Assembly: GCA_019321725.1 (NCBI GenBank)
Contig: CM033115.1
Coordinates: forward strand, 22,082,673-22,146,672
DNA length: 64,000 nt
Direction: 5' to 3'
From: Paulownia fortunei
Lineage: Eukaryota; Streptophyta; Magnoliopsida; Lamiales; Paulowniaceae
The position numbers and the translations under genes were made by a program. The notes under the pieces were generated by a model. The model searched no databases. It was given only the letters and a program-made list of their open reading frames with translations, and was not told the DNA's origin. Shown piece by piece: positions 38,301 through 51,194 of the stretch (the stretch's first letter is position 1; the number at the start of each line of letters is the position of its first letter).

Positions 38301-41300
38301 AATCTGAAGATGAAAATGAAAGAGTGGATGCAGCAGAGGAAGACACAGATGAAGAAGACAATACTTTCTTTGACACCAGGGATTTTCTTTCTTCTAGCTC
38401 TCTTAAAAGCAATGGGTCCGACTTTAGGACATCGTCATTTTCATCTGATGATGATGAACTTTATGCTCTTGAAGCCGGGGATAGTATTGATCCTGCCATT
38501 AGATCTGCTGGAACAAACTTTCCTTATGTTAAGCGTCGGAAGAAATTGCCAGACCCTGTTGAGAAAGAGAAAGGAGTGAGTTTGTGGTCGATGATTAAAG
38601 ATAACATTGGGAAGGATCTTACAAAAGTATGTCTTCCAGTCTACTTCAATGAGCCTCTCTCTTCTCTGCAAAAATGTTTCGAAGATTTGGAATATTCATA
38701 TCTTATCGATCGGGCTTATGAATGGGGGAAGAGAGTAAGTTGGTGCTATTAATATAAGTAACTTCAGTTTCTGATGTTCTTGCATTGATTGATTGGATGG
38801 CTGCACTATTTTCGCCGCAAACTTTTCTTTTTATGTTTATTAGAATCATTAAACATAATAGTCGAAGTGTTTCAACATGGTGGTTTAAACTTAGTTGGTT
38901 TTTTGACAGCTTTGAGGTATTGGGGGTTGAGTTTGAATTTATCTACATGTACGCCACATTAAATGTATTTTTACATTGTGAGGATGTATGTTTGTAGACA
39001 TCAAGGAGTCTCCCACCAGCTCTCTTATTAACAGGAAAAATAATAGAAACAAAAAGGAGTTTTTTTGTTACGTGAGCATGGAAAATATCTGGATTTAGGA
39101 AAGCAGGATCTTTTTATCTGAGGGCAGAATACAGAGCATTAGTACATGTTATATTGGTACTATCAACTTTTGATGTTGCACTTTGCATTCTGTTCACTAT
39201 TCTCGTAATTTATTTTGGCTTTTTGTTGTATCTATCATTCCGATCTCCTGCTGAACAGACATCTGAGAACTGACAACTTGGTTGTTGGTTTATATTTGTA
39301 TTTTCTATCTATTTCTTCTCTTTTTGAGTCCATTCGTTTTTCTTACTATATTCAACTTTACCAGGAATTCAAGTATCTACATAAATCATCGAGGCATTAA
39401 TTTATTAAGATTTTATGTGTTATTGGTGTGACCAAAGAAAGAATCTGCGCTTTATTTGAAGGAAGTGCTGCCGGATTGTTCTTTCACACATGATGTGTGT
39501 AGTTTATCACCCTTTAGCATCTGATCTATGCTTTATACTTTTCTGCATAGGGTAACAGCCTTATGAGGATTCTAAATGTAGCTGCATTTGCGGTATCTGG
39601 ATATGCTTCTACCGATGGAAGAAATTGCAAACCATTTAATCCTTTGTTAGGGGAGACTTATGAGGCGGACTATCCAGATAAAGGCCTCCGATTTTTCTCA
39701 GAGAAGGTTATAAATTATTACCTGGAGCAAACTGTTTGTTTTCTTTATGCCTTGCACTATGCTTGCTATTTTAATTTCTGACAGTTTGCTTTGAGCAAAC
39801 TGAGATTTCAATTGACCACGATCTCGTAAATTCGCTACAGCTTTGTTTCTATAAAACAGCTTAAAACATGAAAATTAAATAGGGAAAAAGGGGAAAGAAG
39901 ACTGACATTGTATGATTTATTCATTTTCTTATATGTACATATTGTTGCACCGTTGCTTTTAGTATTTAGATATGTTAAATGGTCTATATTTTATCTCATA
40001 GATGAAAGGCTATCTCTATAATGGTCAATATGCATTTTTCAACTGTGCATTGCTTGCTCATAAATTACTTTTGAGCAATGCGGGACCTTGTGGGACCTTG
40101 TCTCTGGTGTGCTCGTGTTAAGTCTCATTATTTTTGTTGCTAGATACTTCTCTTGAATTTCTAGAGGAATAACCTAAAGGGGAAACAGGGTTGGGGCAGT
40201 AGGAGACTGACGTTACGTTTCATCATGTGAACGATCTCTTCCATTCACAAAATTAAATTATGTCCTTGAATTGCAAGGTCAGCAAAACCTTATCATCCAC
40301 AAAAATGGGGCAGTATAATTAGAAATTCCATTAGGATACGTCTACATTCCTTGTAGTGTAGAGAGTCACAGCTGTGATTGCAAATCACCTGTTTAAATCT
40401 ATCTATCAATTGTCTGAAATGTTACATCTTTGCCCATGTGACTGGTAAAGTTACGATGTGTGCTGATTTGCTTTGATTGGACTGAATTGTACTTGCTATG
40501 ACTGAACAAATAGCCAATGCTATTGTCTTTTTGGATCAGGTGAGTCATCATCCCGTGGTTGTAGCATGCCATTGCGAGGGTACAGGCTGGAAGTTCTATG
40601 GTGATAGCAATCTGAAAAGCAAATTTTGGGGTCGCTCCATTCAGCTTGATCCAGTTGGTGTTTTAACTCTTGAATTTGATGATGGAGAAGTCTTCCAATG
40701 GAGCAAGGTATCGATGGAAAAGATTGGAGATTATTTTTCTTTGTTTGATTTCGTTGAAAAACATAGACCTTGTTATGTCAGGTAACAACATCTATATATA
40801 ATCTTATTCTGGGGAAATTATATTGCGATCACTATGGTACAATGCGGATACAAGGGAATCGTAATTACTCTTGCAAACTGAAATTCAAGGAGCAGTCTAT
40901 CATAGACAGAAATCCTCATCAGGTACTCTCCTTTTCCTGTGATATCTTTTAGACCTATCTAAAGTAGATGAGTTGTGCTGTTTTTGACGAATGATTAGTT
41001 GGTGTTTCTTATATCTTGTTGGTGTGGGAACATTTTTCTTTAGACAGAACTGAGAAAGCAGCAAAAAGGTGAAGCAATGAGGATGGCATGCCTCTTTACT
41101 ATTTCTGTGATAGGGACTTCAGCTGGTGTAGGATGGGGCTGGGAGAAGGAAAAATGAAAACTCCCCTCATCTAGTAAAACTATTGTTGTCCATTGTGGTG
41201 AATATCAGTTTAAAAGTTGAAATAGCTTCCAACCTCAATACAGTTTTTTTGACAAAATGTCTGATCCAAGAACAATACTGCTACTTATACCAAAGAAATC

Positions 41301-43265
41301 TTCCATCTCTGACATGACACAGCATACAATTTCTCAATGTGCCATTCTATGTATGATAACATTATTACTGAAACAAAATTGCCGGTTTCACTGTTTGGGG
41401 TCTGATTTTGGTACAACTTTTCTAATTAATGAAGTATTCTTTCCCTAGTAATTTATATTCGAAGGTGTTAAGAGGTTGAGTCCAGCTTGGTGCTTTCTGT
41501 GCAAGTGCGCTTCTGGAGTATCATTGTTAAGGCTTTGCCATAAGACAAATTTGACTTTGCAGGTGCAGGGAATAGTCCAAGACAAGAGTGGAAAGACTTT
41601 AGCAACTTTGTTTGGAAAGTGGGATGAGAGCATGCATTATGTCAATGGAGACTGCTCCTCCAAAGGAAAAGCTCATGAATCTCCGTCAGAATCTCACTTG
41701 CTCTGGAAACGTAGCAAGCCTCCGAAGTTCCCTACACGTTATAATTTTACTCGCTTTGCTATTACACTCAATGAGCTTATTCCAGGGCTAAAGGTGATTT
41801 TTATGTGGACACAAAGTGTTCATGTGTGTGAGTGTGGAAGTTGTTATCTGTCGATCTGCCCCTATTTTTACTAGAATTATCACTAATCCCTCTGTTGAGT
41901 TGATGTGATATTTGAATATGGTTCAGATAATACCCTCTTTGTGTTTCTTATATGATAGTCTATTTCAAGTTTGCTATCATTATGATGTAGTCATATAGTA
42001 CATGGTGATTTGAGTGTTGTGCATGACTATGTAGATGCTATACCCTTTATCTGTTGTCAAAAACTGGTTCCTCTAAATGGTCCTTTCAGCTGGGGCATGA
42101 GTTATTAAGTCTGAAAATTTTTTGGTCTTCAAATGCCATCTTATTGTTGGAAATGTGAACAAAAATGTATTAAAGTTTTGAACGTTTGGCTGTTTTCTTA
42201 TGCTCTGGGTTATCAGATTGGATAAACTGCAATGAACTTTTCACTTTTTGCAGGAAAAGCTGCCCCGACAGATTCTAGACTTAGACCCGATCAAAGGTGC
42301 TTGGAAAATGGGGAGTATGAGATGGCAAATGCTGAAAAACTGCGGCTGGAGCAGCGGCAACGGCAGGTAACTACTTGGAGCTTGTTTTATTTCGACATGA
42401 TTACTCTTCAACTTGAAGGTACCTGCATAAACAATATATTTTGGATTCAGGAACTTCATAGCTGTTCGAGTGAATGATATCTCCATTTAAATTCAGATTC
42501 TTTGAGACTTTACCGTTGGTCCAAATACTTTATCTATTATGGAAACAATTATGAACTTAAACATGTGCTTCTGTGTGTTTCTAAGTAAGGTTCCATGATG
42601 CTTTGAACTTGACATATATCTGTTCTGACTTGGGGAATCTTGCATAATTAAACTTGATAATAGCAGTAACAGTTTATAGTTTGTCATGAATACAAACTGG
42701 GTATTAGCTCCATATCAGCAAGCGCATTTCCAATTGGACTAGGTGTGCTGTTCTATTTATCAGTTCCTTGCTTGTATGTATAATACTACGTGAGAAATGG
42801 CAATAGAACAGAACTTATCCTTGATTTTAAGGGTTTTCTATTTATTAGATCTTAGAATTCAAATTGTCTGAACCCTGACCTTGATTTGAAATGCGGAAGT
42901 TGCCCAGCTTCTCTGCATATCTATGAATTTTTGCCACATGTTCTCTCTATTAATACATATTTTGTCACATATTCTCTCTCATAATACATATGTAATAAAC
43001 ATTGCATGGACATTGTTACCCATCTGAATCTGCTACGATATCCATTGTGAAGTACTGGCCTTATTTAAACTTCAAACTGATTTACTGAAACCAGGCTAGG
43101 AAGATGCAAGAGAGAGGTTGGAAACCACGATGGTTTGCCAAAGACAAAGGATCTGATACATATCGCTACAATGGTGGGTACTGGGAAGCTAGGGAACAGG
43201 GAAACTGGGAAGCATGCCCTGATATTTTTGGTCAAATACCTTCTGATCACATTTTAGACGAGTAA
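35323..43265 (+). CDS. ORP1C: Oxysterol-binding protein-related protein, ORP1C/1D-like, with one frame break
   Basis: Ten exons: 35323-35820, 36496-36852, 37785-37884, 38289-38734, 39551-39706, 40540-40707, 40782-40922, 41563-41793, 42254-42366 and 43095-43265; about 793 residues if read through. The start MHPFCCVS matches plant ORP1 proteins. The PH domain runs from residue 78 ([20 protein letters not shown]) to [14 protein letters not shown]. It is followed by a coiled region, an acidic linker with an FFAT-like TFFDTRD (38363-38383) and the lipid-transfer domain with NPLLGETYE, the signature [25 protein letters not shown] and [18 protein letters not shown]. Such proteins bind sterols or phosphoinositides at membrane contacts. 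Exon 9 enters in phase 0 but the conserved frame needs one more C in the run 42263-42266, so the sequence as given is frameshifted near the C-terminus. All other junctions fit. Confidence 0.93.
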
Positions 43266-43446
43266 GAGGAGTTTTTATCTTATTTCTCTATTCTCTTTAT
43301 AGTCTGTAGGAAACATTGGAAAGCAGCTGATGATTCATGGCAGGCGTGTATAGTTGTTAGATGAAGCAACTAAGTTGTTTCGATAATTAAGATTTATATT
43401 CCCACCATTTTTCCCAATTGTATTCCCTGTCCATTACTTGAATCAA

Positions 43447-43475
43447 CCCCCCACCCCCGCCCCCGCCCCCGCCCC
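43447..43475 (-). other. (CCCCCG)n tract, potential G-quadruplex on minus strand
   Basis: Runs of six, five, five, five and four C separated by single A or G. It lies about 180 bases after the ORP stop codon, probably in its 3' UTR; the RNA would be C-rich and the template strand G-rich. Confidence 0.7.
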
Positions 43476-44379
43476 AGTGAAAGAAAAAAAAAAATGAATA
43501 AGGGAAATATTCCCTTTGCTTAACTGGACAGTGTTCTTGTTGTTGTGGACAGTATTTGAGCCGTGATAGTGAATTTGTTCTACACTTGGTCATTTTTTGA
43601 GGTGTACTGTTAATGGCATTCATATCCACACACGGTTTTCTAAAACTTATTATAGGGGAGGAGTTGGGCGATGTAATTATTAATTGATTCATGGTGCGAT
43701 CCAAGGTTTTTCTGAACTTAAAATACAAGAATACCATCGCTGACATGATTTTGGTCTCTACTAATTTTTGTTCGCCCTTTTCTTTAAGATATGGTATTAT
43801 TAAATACTTGTAGAAGAGATATCCTTATATTAAAATATTATTTTATTGTTATTTCAGATTTAAGGTTTCCACACTGGACATCTTGTGAAGGATTAAGATT
43901 TACTTTGTTATGTAAATGAAATTTGTTTCAAATTTAAGGTGCAAATTAACTCTTAGTAAATCTTATTGGCTTCTTGAAGCTCTTTATTCTATGACACGAT
44001 TTCTTTTGATATTCCTTTAAACAAGTTTTTCTTGCCTCTAACATGATAGCTAATTGGGCCTATTTTTAGGTTACTAAAATGGGCCAGTAACTTGCAGCCC
44101 ATAATGGTCTTAATTCTTCTTCCGATAAAAAAATATTAACATAATGTACCAATCAACTGAACTTTTAAATCATACGCAGACTTGAGGAAGTTATTAGGTT
44201 TTGTGTCCCTTTTGCTTTAGTTATGTGTTTATGATCTAATGGCACTCAACTTAAGTTATAGCAGTCAAATGTGGGGTACTGGATTCCCTTTTTTCTTTTG
44301 GTTGAAGAGCTTCACACGGAGACTCCAGAAAAAAAAAAAAAAAAAAAATGAAAACAGAGACTAACCTAGTTCTAGAGGT

Positions 44380-44475
44380 GGCCTATGTTTTATTAATGGT
44401 AGGTGCCTCAGGTGGGGAAATTGAGGTCCCAACTCTACGAGATCTTTCTTGGGTTCGATTCCCACCATAATGTGC
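44380..44475 (+). mobile_element. SINE-like tRNA-derived segment (weak)
   Basis: An exact Pol III B-box GGTTCGATTCC at 44452-44462 sits in a TGGG/CCCA stem, and an A-box-like TGGTAGGTGCC lies at 44398-44408, the expected distance away. A complete tRNA cloverleaf does not form. A second degraded unit may follow at 44718-44830 (GTGGGTTTGAATTCGAAG). Confidence 0.35.
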
Positions 44476-46187
44476 GTTTTTTGTCTATTTTTATTATAAT
44501 CATTAATTAATTATACACTATGATTAGTGGTTAATTGGTGATTGTTAGAGTTGTTTATAATTGTTATTCATAATTAGGCATCCGTGAAGAGCGTTTGAAT
44601 TAGGGTGTTTGATAAGGCAGTCAACCTTGGGTAACACGGCGGTGGGTGGAATGGTGTGGAAAATTTACATGAATTTACACGTTTTTGCAATGAAAGTTGA
44701 GGGAAACAGTTTTTGTATGGATGGTAGGCTGTCTGGAAATCGTGGGTTTGAATTCGAAGAGCGTAACCAAGTGTCTTTATTAGGCTTACCCGAATTTGTG
44801 TCCGATGCATATAATAACCCATGCTGCATATATAAATTTGTCCATTTCCTCAAAAAATAAGAATTACACAGATTATTGCTTTATAATGTAATAATCCTCC
44901 TTGATTTTTCGAGTTCTTTATATTAGACTTATTATCTGACTAACAAAAAATTATGTACGTTTTAGTTTGCTTTATTTGGAAAATTACGGCATAAAAATGA
45001 TTATAGGTAAAGAGACTCAAAATTATAAGAGGGAATTTGGCAAGTGTGTATGTATGGGCTTTGAAAAAGGTTAGAATAGTCAAAAAGCGAGGATTGTCTT
45101 CTTGTCTGCACATCTTTTGTTTGAAACACTTCTCCCTAACAATGGAAATGAGACAACCGCAGTTCAAATGAGGTTTAGTCATGTACCACCATCAATCCCA
45201 CCAGCCAGACATTTACACATGCTAGAGTGTGTTTTGTGTGTGTATATCGTTATACACATTATACATATATATATATATACACACACACAAAGCGTATTTC
45301 TGTGTTTCGTACTTTTGATTGTTTTTCGTATTTCTTTTATTCATTAGTTTCCTCTTTTTAGACTGAAAAACCATGTTTGATCATTTTATGCTTGGACATA
45401 TATAATTGTCTTTGATAGAGATATGATTAGTCGAACTCAAATAGATGAAACATAACATAACGTCAATAATGTTAATGTGGAGTTTGTGGACTAAATATTT
45501 TAAGGTTATGGTTGGATTTATAATTTTTATCAAGGAAAAGAAAAGAAAAATAATATTGAAAACTGGATTTCATCACATTTTCTTTTTCTACAAATAAATG
45601 TAGCTACAAAAAAGTTAAAAAGTACAGAAAATAATGTCCTAAGAGAAAGGTTTCTTGTTTCTATGTTCCTTTATTTTCCATCCTATACTATGAAGCTAAT
45701 TTCTATTGTGGTCTTCTTCCTAATACCCAGGGTAGTTTACAAGAAGGTTAGTACAAATACCTTACTAACTTCATATTAATTCTACCACCTAAAATGTTTA
45801 AAAATATACGAAGTTTAAAGGAAATTTAAGGATTTTTTTTTTTAGGAGGAAAGAAATTGGGTCGGCTGAAGAAATGACAGTAGCAAAATAAATATTTTGC
45901 CTTAATGAATGGACAATTTAATAATTTTTAATGGGGATAAAAATATTAATTTCATTCAATTTATATAAAAAAAAACTAAAGCTTAAGGTTAACGAATATA
46001 AGTAGCTATAAATAAATATTAAGTAATAATATATTTGCTGATAATTATACACAATGAAAAAATCACTGATGAAAAGAAAAAAAAAAGTATTTTGAATAAT
46101 AATCTACTATAATACGTATGCATGGAGCCCTCTCATGGAATTTTGGAAATGTATTACGTACATAAGACACACTTAGTACCCTCTACC

Positions 46188-46213
46188 ATATATATATATA
46201 TATATATATATAT
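46188..46213. repeat. (TA)n microsatellite
   Basis: About 13 TA units without interruption. Confidence 0.95.
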
Positions 46214-49200
46214 CCATTTATAGGAAAATAAATATGAAAGGGTACCATAATTTCCATGTGTTAGTAGCAATAATTAAAAACTAAAGAGGAAGTTAATAAA
46301 TAAAATAAGAAGTTAGACACGGTAGAAAATACGAAACTTACTTCTCGACATGCCACGTGGAGTGTGAAGGTGGTGCTTTCCAATTGAACGGCCGAGCGGC
46401 GACAGGTGGCGCCACCATCTTGATTGGACGGCGGGTTCAGCTAATTCTTAAGTCCTAACGACCAACTGTTTGGCTCTACCCAATATATTTTCTCTTTTCT
46501 CTACTACTATTTAATTATTAAATATAGTTAAAATACAATTCATTATATCAGTCAATACATCAAAGTATTAAAAATCAATCAAATATAAATAATAATAATT
46601 CTGAATTATTGTTAAAATAAATTAATACCTGCATATAGGTGAGATTCGAGCTCAACCTCTATTTTTTAATTAAGTATATTATTAAAAACCCATTAATCTG
46701 TATTTTTGGTTCAATCACTTGACAACTTAATGAGACGATCCAATATTATTTTTAATTCTCGTTTAGATGTAGGTGCACAATAAATGTAAATGGTTCTGTA
46801 ATTAATAGTAGTTTAGCTTCTAAAATGGAGTTAATAATTTAGTTTTATTTTTGTTTAGCAATCATCAAATGAAGGATTAATTTAATTTTCAAAGAGGTGG
46901 GCAGTAGACCGGAAGCACGTCATAGGTTTAGGTATTATCACCATCATTTAATATAATATAAATGTTCTAATTTATAATCCTGTTAGTATTGGCATATTAA
47001 CACAAAGAGCAATGATAACCACGTTTTAAATTAGTTTAAGGACAAGCGAGCAACAACATCAAGAGGTCCATATCTCAATTTATTGAACTATTTAATTATA
47101 TTTGTGATTGGAAGAGCCTTTCATAAGCTTGAACTAATATCTTCTTCACTTGTCTCGTTGTTCCTAGCTATATCGTGCAATTAGAGTTTGTCAATGTCTA
47201 TGGAGTCGAGATCACGAGACCGAAGTAGTTGAGAAACAAGAAAAAAAAACTTATAATATGATTTTAATATATTTTTTTATTTTTATTTTTTAAACTTAAT
47301 GGTTCTATAAATTTAAAGTCTAGGACTCGACCATCTATACCAAACACCGAATGCTATGAATGTATGGAAAAGGCAACAACCAATAGAAAAACTTGATCTA
47401 TTCCTATGTATTGAGCTAGAAGGCGAAAGCCAACTGCGAAGAATAGAGTTGGAGATCATTGAAAAAATATTGAATATTTAAATTGTGTTGTTTATTTTTT
47501 ATATTTATGTTTTATATTAGATTAAAAAATTAAAGAGTACAAGAGGACCAAGACCTCATTTACATGTCAATATCCACATTCACAATATAAATAAATATGA
47601 GGATCAAGACCAAATTAAAGAGAATCAAAATGAATTTTACTTACACCACCCCCCCCAAAAAAAAAAGGGTCATCCTAAATTCCTATAGAGGATAATGGGT
47701 GGTTGGAAGTATACTAGGGCTCATGGTCTGCATTATGGTCATTTAAAAGCTGGCCCCTATTGATAATTGATTATAAAATATAGGGTCATTTAGAATTTAT
47801 GAAGAGGCTCAAAATTCAATTAGAATTTATGATCCACCACCACCACTATATATCTATCCACCCAAGAAATGGACAACTCAAGCATAAGACTAAGGGCTCC
47901 TCACAATTTAATACTTGGCCATATGTTTTTTCCACCAATTCTAGACACTTATAGTTCTTGTGATTCCCTAGCTAGCCACCATGGGCAGACCAATTAAGTT
48001 GGACTTTGGTTGTACTTACAACCTCAAAATAAGATGGTAGAATTTAATTACTAATCCTAACATGTTTTAAATAAAAAAGAAGAAGACAGTGCCCCTACAA
48101 ATGGATATGTTGATTTAGTACATTCTTAATGTTAATATAGTACATATACCGGTACATATTATACCTAAAAAAATTTAGTGCAACTTACTTAAGTACTAGT
48201 ATTTGACAAAATTGAAAAAATGTAAAGTGAATTAAAACTTGCCTTAAAATGAGCCGAATGGGTACTTATAGCTGTTCTCGATAGATTTATATTTGTGTGT
48301 GGTAGAGTGCATCCACCACGTATATTACTAAAATTTATCATAATATAAAATATGCTACATCTAATGATGCACACTAAATATATAATAATCACTAAATGTA
48401 TGTCTTATTATACATTTTACACACACTTAAATGTATGTATGTATGTATAAGTGTGTATTTGGTGCATGCAATCAAATTTAAAATTAATAACACTCTCTAT
48501 TATACTTATGGATTTCGGCCTATTGGATTGAGGCATACATACATACATATATATATATATATAATATTTTGTTTTTCATATATTTTTGTAAAGTAAATTG
48601 TATGTGGAAAGTAAAATATATAAATATAAATATATATGCATCGGTTAAAGTTTTAAGTTGTAACATCGTGCATGGGACCTGTCATATATATAATGATGTA
48701 TAATTGTAACGTAGTAGAAGTTGTTGATGAAATGGAAAAAGTTTCATCTTATAAAGAAGAAATAAAGATAAGAATTAAGATTACTCATCTCCTCAACTTG
48801 TTTTATCGCGATGCCACAATGTTCACTCTCTCTGGTGCACTGGTGCTTATTTCCTAGCAAAATTTAATTATTAAAGATTTTCTATGTCAGATTATTACAG
48901 TAAAATTAATTTATTCAAGGCTCTAATTGTCCTCTCATATTGACAAAAACTGTTTTATATTATATTGCCGAGGAAAAGTAAGTTTACGTTTAGATAAAGT
49001 GAAAAATTTCTAAGTACTTTGCTGAGAAAGGTGTCCAAATTTTTTTGACTTTGTTGTTCATCTAAAAAAACATAAAAAATAAATAAAAATAATTATCTAT
49101 ATTTCTTTCTGTACAATAATCAACGCTGGAATTGAATAGGAGAAAATCATTCAGACTTTCTTTTCACTTTTTCACTGTCTAAGATGACTGTTTATTGCTT

Positions 49201-51060
49201 CTTGATTGTGGATTATTATGCAAGGTGGAAAAAAGTTGGACAAATCAGAAGCAACCATACTAATAACCACATCATCCTATGCATTATTGTGGGATAAACA
49301 AACCTTTAATCTCATTTTCATTACAGCTCGATCCAATGTTTAAGGTAAACATCATGTTGTTAGAAGGATAATTGTCATTACCATTCTTGTAACAATCTCT
49401 TATAATTTTGGAATTTTGGTAGAGGTAGCGACAATAACTAGATTTTTCTATACTAGAAATGGGAATATAAAAATGAAAATGAAAGGATATTATTCCATGA
49501 TTAGTGGCCATTAAGAGAGGCACAAACAAAAGATTAATGTCCTAATTCTCGATTAGGTTCCAAAATTGTGGTTGATCTGGGACTAAGATCGTATACTACA
49601 TGCTTTACCAACCGAAGAAAACCCTTGGATTAAGACAATTTTTACAATCTTGAAATGGTGATTAGAGATGGAAAATGACAATTTCTGACGTTAACAGCCT
49701 CTTTGTCCGAAATTGCAATTATGGGTTACGATCATGGGACTCTAACAGGGCAACCCACTATGTAAATGGGCCATTAAGTGGGCCCACTGCTGCTCCACCT
49801 AGGTTTTCATGACTTTGCACATTCATCATGCACCACCATTTCCAAAGCTTAGATCAAAAAAAGAAGATGAAGTTCTTCTGTATTTGATTGATATAACAAC
49901 TAAACAATAAAATTCTTAAATTACAATTAAGACCCTCGTGAGTTGCAGAATCCATAAGTTGTACCCACGTCTCAATAATTTTGCCAGCATTTTAGGGGGC
50001 CAAAAAATACTACTCTATTATTCCTAAGTTGACAAATTTCAGTAACAGATGGCACTTTGCTAGTTATGCCACTCTTTGATTCATGATTGGGATTCGTTTA
50101 CATTATCTTATAGTTCACCAACCATTGGACTAAAATTAGATCATTGGACCAAAAAATACAAAAAAAATAAATAAATATTTCTAATAGTATGGTCCTCTTA
50201 AATAAACAAATTAGGTAATGATGCTAATCATACAATTAACCAAAAAACTGGGATTTATATTAACTCCTAATTGAGATTAAGCATAAATTTTGAAGACTTT
50301 TGTTTATCTACCAAACTAAGAAAGACTCGGACATGCAATTAATAAAATAAAAGCAAGGAGAATTATTACTCATTACCATAATTAGGGTCACATAATCAGC
50401 CCATATTAAAAAAGCCTTTAAACCAAAGCTGTGAAGAATCAAGGATCGTCGGACGTTGGATGGTTCGCCTAGACGTGGACCACCATATAAAAAAACCCAA
50501 AATCTACATGAATGGTATTTTGGTAATTTAGCCCCATAAAGAGGGGGCATTTTAGTACCCACAAATGACCAATCCTGCCCTTTTCAAATCCTAGGCAATG
50601 CCGTCCCGTCACGATGATATCAGGGAGATAACATATTCCTACTGTTGGGTAAATGTTGCAGCTCATCCGGAGGGTATATTCGTCAATATACTTGCACATA
50701 CATAAAGTACACAGACGATTTTCAGTGTACGTGTATGTATAGGTTAAGAGCATTTCAGCAACGTTTTTACAGTACAAATTTTGCAAATGCAAATGCCGGC
50801 TCATACTTACTGACACTTTCTCTCTCACGCAGCTCACGCACTCGTTCGTTCATTTACATCCCCTCTCTCTCACTCATCTTTCTGCTTTTTTCCTCTTTGC
50901 TTTTCAGTTTCTTGTTTATTCATTTCATCTCTTTCTCTCTCTCCCCACAAACCTTACCTCTACCCGTTTGTAAGGATTCCAACTGTTCTCCCCTCACAGG
51001 CCTGTGGGAATCCAGTTTACCGCTTCTCTTTCGGGGAAAATTTGAAAATAGGCCGGAGAA

Positions 51061-51117
51061 ATGCTACCGGAGCTGGATTTCCCAGCTAGATGTATCGATT
51101 TTTCTGGCCATAGCTGA
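51061..51117 (+). other. Upstream ORF in PIP5K leader (18 codons)
   Basis: ATG at 51061 reads MLPELDFPARCIDFSGHS and stops 77 bases before the main ATG. A second ATG at 51090 opens an overlapping 7-codon frame. Upstream frames like these often lower translation of the main ORF; this is inferred, and the transcript start is not known. Confidence 0.4.
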
Positions 51118-51194
51118 GTTCAGCAAACCCAACAAATTTTTATCAGCCAATATAGAGAGAAAGTTTCTTGTTTTATTTCCAGCAAAAAGGAAAA

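Larger units (their letters stand above)
43266..51060. other. Long gene-poor interval
   Basis: The 3' UTR of the ORP gene probably ends within the first few hundred bases. The rest holds a (CCCCCG)n run (43447-43475), SINE-like traces (44380-44830), microsatellites at 45263-45290, 46188-46213 and 48541-48562, a GC-rich patch with a G-box at 46350-46440, and from about 50800 the CT-rich leader of the PIP5K gene. No protein-coding gene is supported. Confidence 0.5.
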
